From positions 126,785,132 to 126,849,131 of the forward strand of contig NC_067282.1 in NCBI RefSeq assembly GCF_020740795.1: a DNA stretch of 64,000 nt, written 5' to 3'. The translations under genes were made by a program, and so were the position numbers. This document shows, piece after piece, positions 56,180 through 64,000 of this stretch. The notes under the pieces were generated by a model that worked only from the letters and a program-made list of their open reading frames with translations, did not search any database and was not told the origin of the DNA. The stretch comes from Apus apus. Its lineage: Eukaryota; Chordata; Aves; Apodiformes; Apodidae. The stretch's first letter is position 1. Each line of letters opens with the position of its first letter.

Positions 56180-57960
56180 ATTTTGTCAGGAAATGTCTTG
56201 CCAGTAAAAAAAACCTTGAGGGTACATGCTCTAGCACCTAACAACTAAGAGTGAGACAAGCAAAGAAGGATGTGAGCAGACTTGAAGGGACAGGAGTGTT
56301 AAACAACACTGGCTCTGGTCAAGGGAAAAATGCTGAAATCAGCAGGTACTGCCCAGCTCTGGATACTAATGACCTGGAATTTTTCTTTTGAAACTGAGAA
56401 AGGAGACAGCAAAGGTGATTTTATGCAGAAGACAGGAAAACTTAAGATTTTTTCATTTCTCTTTTTATTGCATATCTTAGAAAAAAATTAGAGTGTAATT
56501 ATTATTACAAACTATTAAAAATGCACATTCTTGTTTTGCTAAGTAGAATTGCTGCCCTATGGAGCAGGGCTGCCATCTCCTGTTAAATGCCTGTATAGCT
56601 CAAAGCTCGTAGGCAAGAGGTGGAGGCGGAAGAGGAACACTATGTTCCCTCTGGAAATGATCTGAAGCTTTCAGGAAGTTTTCTGGGCTTCATATAGTGC
56701 TTGACTCATGCTCAGCTGTTCCTAAAGTCTCTGCTCTAGTCAAGCTTTCCTGTGGAGTAAACAAGAATCTTCCAGGAAATGTTCTGCAGCTTGGTGACTA
56801 AGTTAGGCTTGAACTGGACTTTGGAGAGTGGCTGGTGAAATAGGTCACTCTAATAGATGTTCCACAAACAGTTGTTATTATTATTTCAAGTGCGTTGTAT
56901 AGCAGAAGAGACATAGCCTTGTATGTCACTTATTTATTTATTCACTCACTTCCAGCTTATCACTCATGAACTGTACAGTTAAATAGTGACGAGGCAATTC
57001 AGGAAGAAGTTTGTGACCTAGGAAATAAAGACACTCAATAAATTCCTTTAGATACCAAATTCCTTGAGCAGGGTCTGGGGCATCATCAAAGGTGTTTTGT
57101 TTATGCTGTCCCAGCTTTCTCTTCCTGGCTGTACTTTCAACAGCAGTTACATTCCTTAACATACTTGGGGACCTGGTCCTTGTTCTTCTTATCCACAAAA
57201 TCACCACATTTTCTGTATTTTCACAGAAGAGTTGTGAAGATCAGCATATAAAGGACAGTGAGAATTTGGGTACTCCAGTAGAAAGGGCATGCAGGCATTT
57301 CAGAAAGATGTGATATTTGTGACCTATGCATTCATATCAACATTAACATATCCGTGCAATTAATTCATGACTGCCTATCATCTGATATGGGATGTCCTTC
57401 TGCTTTAATGTTTTAAGTTGCTGAACCTGGAGTAGAGAAAATACTGATGTAATTCAACAGTCACCTTCTCAGAAGTGCCTAGTCCAAGAAAACATTTTAC
57501 AGATGTTCCTCAGCTGTGTTCATCCAAATAATTTGGTTAATATTTCTAGATGATTAAACATATTTGTATTGATCAGGAAAGACTCACAAATTATTTTTAT
57601 TTAAGAGATTTCAAATGGTCTAACTTAATTTGATCTGCATTTTGACAGCAACATTAGGAATAATTAATAAATTATACATTATGAATGCAAGAAAAATATA
57701 ATTGAACTTTAGGGGTAGTATTCCTGCTCCTCCCCTTGCTTGATCTGTTATAGCACATGTATTTTAAAAATTAAAATATAAGATATTGTGACTACTATTT
57801 CAGAAGTGCTATATATCATATTCAGAACCACTGCATTCATTGCATTCATTCTATATATCCTGTAGGACATTTAGGGGACTATACTGCACATACTACAAAT
57901 GTATGCTGTCTTTTGTTTACATGAAGATTGTGTTCCCACACAGCTGATTTTTTTAATTAT
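56180..57960. other. Intergenic / TMEM52B downstream sequence, nothing recognised
   Basis: AT-rich DNA with short frames only. A second possible minus-strand AATAAA lies at 57596-57601. No repeat family or coding exon was recognised. Confidence 0.4.
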
Positions 57961-57965
57961 TATTT

Positions 57966-57971
57966 TTTATT
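57966..57971 (-). terminator. Candidate TMEM52B poly(A) signal
   Basis: TTTATT on the + strand (AATAAA on the minus) 450 bases beyond the TMEM52B stop codon. Chosen by position; 57596-57601 is an alternative. Confidence 0.45.
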
Positions 57972-58420
57972 TACTATAAATGGTTGGCACTTTCCAGAAG
58001 TTTGGTGTTATTATTTGGTATTAAGACCTTCTCAAATGGCCTTTTTTTCCCTCTGGTGAAGACGTCTCTGCCATACCCGGGAAACGGGCTGGAGGCAAGT
58101 GAAACGAGACAGCACGTGCAGTCTCCCTGCAGGTCACGAGCCTGCGAAGCCACTCAGCGCCTTGGTCCTCCTGCCTGCTTGCTTGGGCAAAGGGGGATAC
58201 TGGTGATGTGTGTGTATGTGCAACAAATGGGGAAGGCCCATTGTTGGTTATCTCAAGGAGGTCTCAAAAGGAGTCATCACAATACGCTAGATCTGATTAC
58301 TTTTTTTTTCCCTTTTACTTTAGATGACAGAGGTTTATCTGATGTTCCAAACCATGCTCAGAATGATTAATCTCTGCATGTAACTATTCTGTGTTACCTG
58401 TCATTCAGTTAAAACAGGCA

Positions 58421-61927
<3,507 letters not shown>

Positions 61928-61949
61928 TGGGTGGTTCTGTAGCATCTTT

Positions 61950-64000
61950 GTGCCTCAGACTGCTTGATGTCTTCTTGTCTTTTCTAGTTTCAGTTCATTC
62001 TCACCAGTCCATTGACCAGGATAAGGAACAGATTCCTTGTTGTGTGTTGAATCCAATCTCTCTGCCTGCTCTGCCTCTGTCCTCCTCTGGATATAACCTT
62101 CTCTGCTTTTCAGGTTTCTGCTTTCTTTCTTTGTCACTGGCAATTCTTGTTTGCTTCTGTCTATCTCCTTCAGTTATTCTCTTGACCTGCTTCTCTCCCT
62201 CTTTTGAAAGGATCTCTAAAGCCTTCCAGTCAGATCAGGAGAAAAGCAGTGGCTACAAGTTCTTCCTTCAGATGTTGAACTAGTTCCGTGAAGGGTCTCT
62301 GCAGACCTGACCCTTCCCTTCTGTGACAAGAAAAGGTCTCTGAGTTTGTTCATTCCCAGTTTTTCCTCTCCCCACCCCTACCCTGAGGGGAGTGGGTTGA
62401 AGGTCATGTTGTTGACCTGTTTAAATGGAGTTCATATTCTTCTCCCTCCTCCAGTACCGTTCCTGTCCCTGCACTTGCATTGTCCTACCTCTGTGGATCC
62501 AATCTATTGACATCCAGAGTATATCTTACAAGCAGTATGTTCCTGTTGAAGTGAAAGACTTTGCAATATAGTAATAATAGACAGTATTTTATATGTATGT
62601 ACCTGTACATATACAAATGCAATATTTATATACACATATATGCAACACTGCATCTTCCATTTTAAGGCTCTTCTGCCATCCCCTGTACCCAGTAGCTTCG
62701 TGCCATGTCAGTTCTGCAGCTGAGTCTGCCCACTCACAGGTCCAACTCCTGAAATTCTTGCACAAACAATGAAATCCTCCCAAATACTTTGCATCACAAG
62801 GCATACATTTTTACACCTGTCCTGAATATTATTAATCCTGCTGCTGCAGGCACCTTTCAGTGACCTGATAATTTTCTCTCTCTTGTAGAACTGCTTTAGA
62901 TTTCTGTTGCTGTTCGTGGCTATTCAGAATGTTATTACATGTGTTTAGTTGTGTTCCTCTTTTTCTCTTTTGAATAGGTGAGATAGAAAAAATGCACTGC
63001 AGTAATGTGTTACTATTTGTGTTTGAGCACCACTTGAGACTGGTACACAAATATATGTTAAGGGCAGGATAGAAGGTAGAGAAACTTGTTGCCCTATGTT
63101 GCAGTCACAATGCATTCGCATTAAACTGGTGAATCATTAGCCTTGGTGAGTTGCAGAGCAGAACCAATGGGTTCATGAACATAATGTATTCTCCCAGGGC
63201 AAGCTAAAAACCATTTACCATTCCTTCATTATAAAAGCAGTATAAGCATGACTTAGCATGCACCCATCCATCCTAGTCTGCTACTGTCAGAAGCTTTCTG
63301 AGTTCCGGTGGACAAATAACAAACACAGAGACATGAGCTATTGGCTTTGTATTTACATGGGAATTGCCCAACATTCTTTTTGCCTATTTCTCCCTAAATT
63401 ATTGTATGTATTATAGGAGTTTTAGAAGAGAAGACCCAGCAGAACTGTAAAATAGCCTTTCTTGTATGTACAGCTTTTAAAACTGGTGGGATTCAATGTG
63501 GAAAAGAAGTGCAAATTACCAATGTTTTTCAGGAGTTTTTATTAGCAGTGTGATAATTCAATAATTTATCACATGATTTTTAACTGAATTTCAGTCTCAT
63601 GAGAATTGAATCAACTAGATCAAACTGGAGAAATATCAGAAAAAAAATAATAAAAAATATCTCCAAAGAAAAAGCAGCAGTGTGACATGAAACAATAACC
63701 CCTCCAACATTACATCATAACTCGTTCTTGCTGAAAATTACTGTTTTCTATTTCTATGGCATTGTCATTAATACTATGCTTCCAGTAATCCACCTATGGC
63801 CCTGCTGGCCTATCATCTAACAATGGTTTAAATTTCTCCATGCTCCCCTAGCATTTTGCCACAATTATCTCAATATTTTATTTTTCTTTGTTTTACGTTA
63901 TATTAAAGTTATGTCCTCTTTCATATTTCCCCCTTGACACCTTTCCAAAGGTTTTAAAAATGTGACTGCTAAAACAAACAAAAATATTCTGTCATTGACT
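61950..64000. other. Upstream of TMEM52B, nothing recognised
   Basis: AT-rich, non-repetitive sequence. No CpG island marks the TMEM52B start, so its promoter is probably CpG-poor. In mammals OLR1 and CLEC genes lie beyond TMEM52B on this side; no lectin exon is seen before the window ends. Confidence 0.4.

Overview
The window is eukaryotic and almost certainly avian. Its genes are split by GT-AG introns, it has two CpG islands, and it is crowded with CR1 LINE fragments ending in the ATTCTATGAT-type 3' terminus. LTR fragments of the kind common in bird genomes are also present, which suggests a non-galliform bird, but that last step is inference. Three protein-coding genes can be rebuilt exon by exon, each with reading frame kept across every splice junction.

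Layout: 1-830 is a CpG island, possibly the STYK1 promoter or first non-coding exon. STYK1 (+) follows, with nine coding exons from 8454 to 16442 giving 425 residues, then a putative 3' UTR to about 17.65 kb. From 17.7 to 33.8 kb there is intergenic DNA holding an LTR block, a second LTR-like block, two head-to-tail CR1 copies, another CR1 fragment and otherwise unassigned sequence. GABARAPL1 (-) has four coding exons between 47127 and 38599 giving 117 residues. It has a CpG-island promoter at 46.96-47.9 kb and a putative 3' UTR that may run to a poly(A) signal near 33.87 kb. From 47.9 to 57.9 kb there is intergenic DNA with three CR1 copies, one of them carrying a 5' inversion. TMEM52B (-) has five coding exons between 61927 and 58421 giving 184 residues. 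Nothing recognisable follows to 64000.

The order STYK1 - GABARAPL1 - TMEM52B matches one edge of the mammalian natural-killer gene complex. In mammals the KLR lectin genes and MAGOHB lie between STYK1 and GABARAPL1; here I see no C-type-lectin or MAGOH exons in that gap. The genes do not form one pathway. STYK1 encodes a membrane-anchored kinase-like protein, GABARAPL1 an ATG8-family ubiquitin-like protein of autophagosomes, and TMEM52B a small single-pass membrane protein. STYK1 and GABARAPL1 converge; GABARAPL1 and TMEM52B are in tandem.

The most notable observation is that the STYK1 kinase-like domain here reads HGY where active kinases have HRD, so the catalytic aspartate is replaced, in addition to GLG in place of DFG. 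No wholly new system is evident. The other points of interest are repeat architecture (inverted CR1 pairs around STYK1 exons and beside the GABARAPL1 3' UTR, an inverted LTR pair, a twin-priming-like CR1) and a long G-run abutting the GABARAPL1 intron-1 donor.
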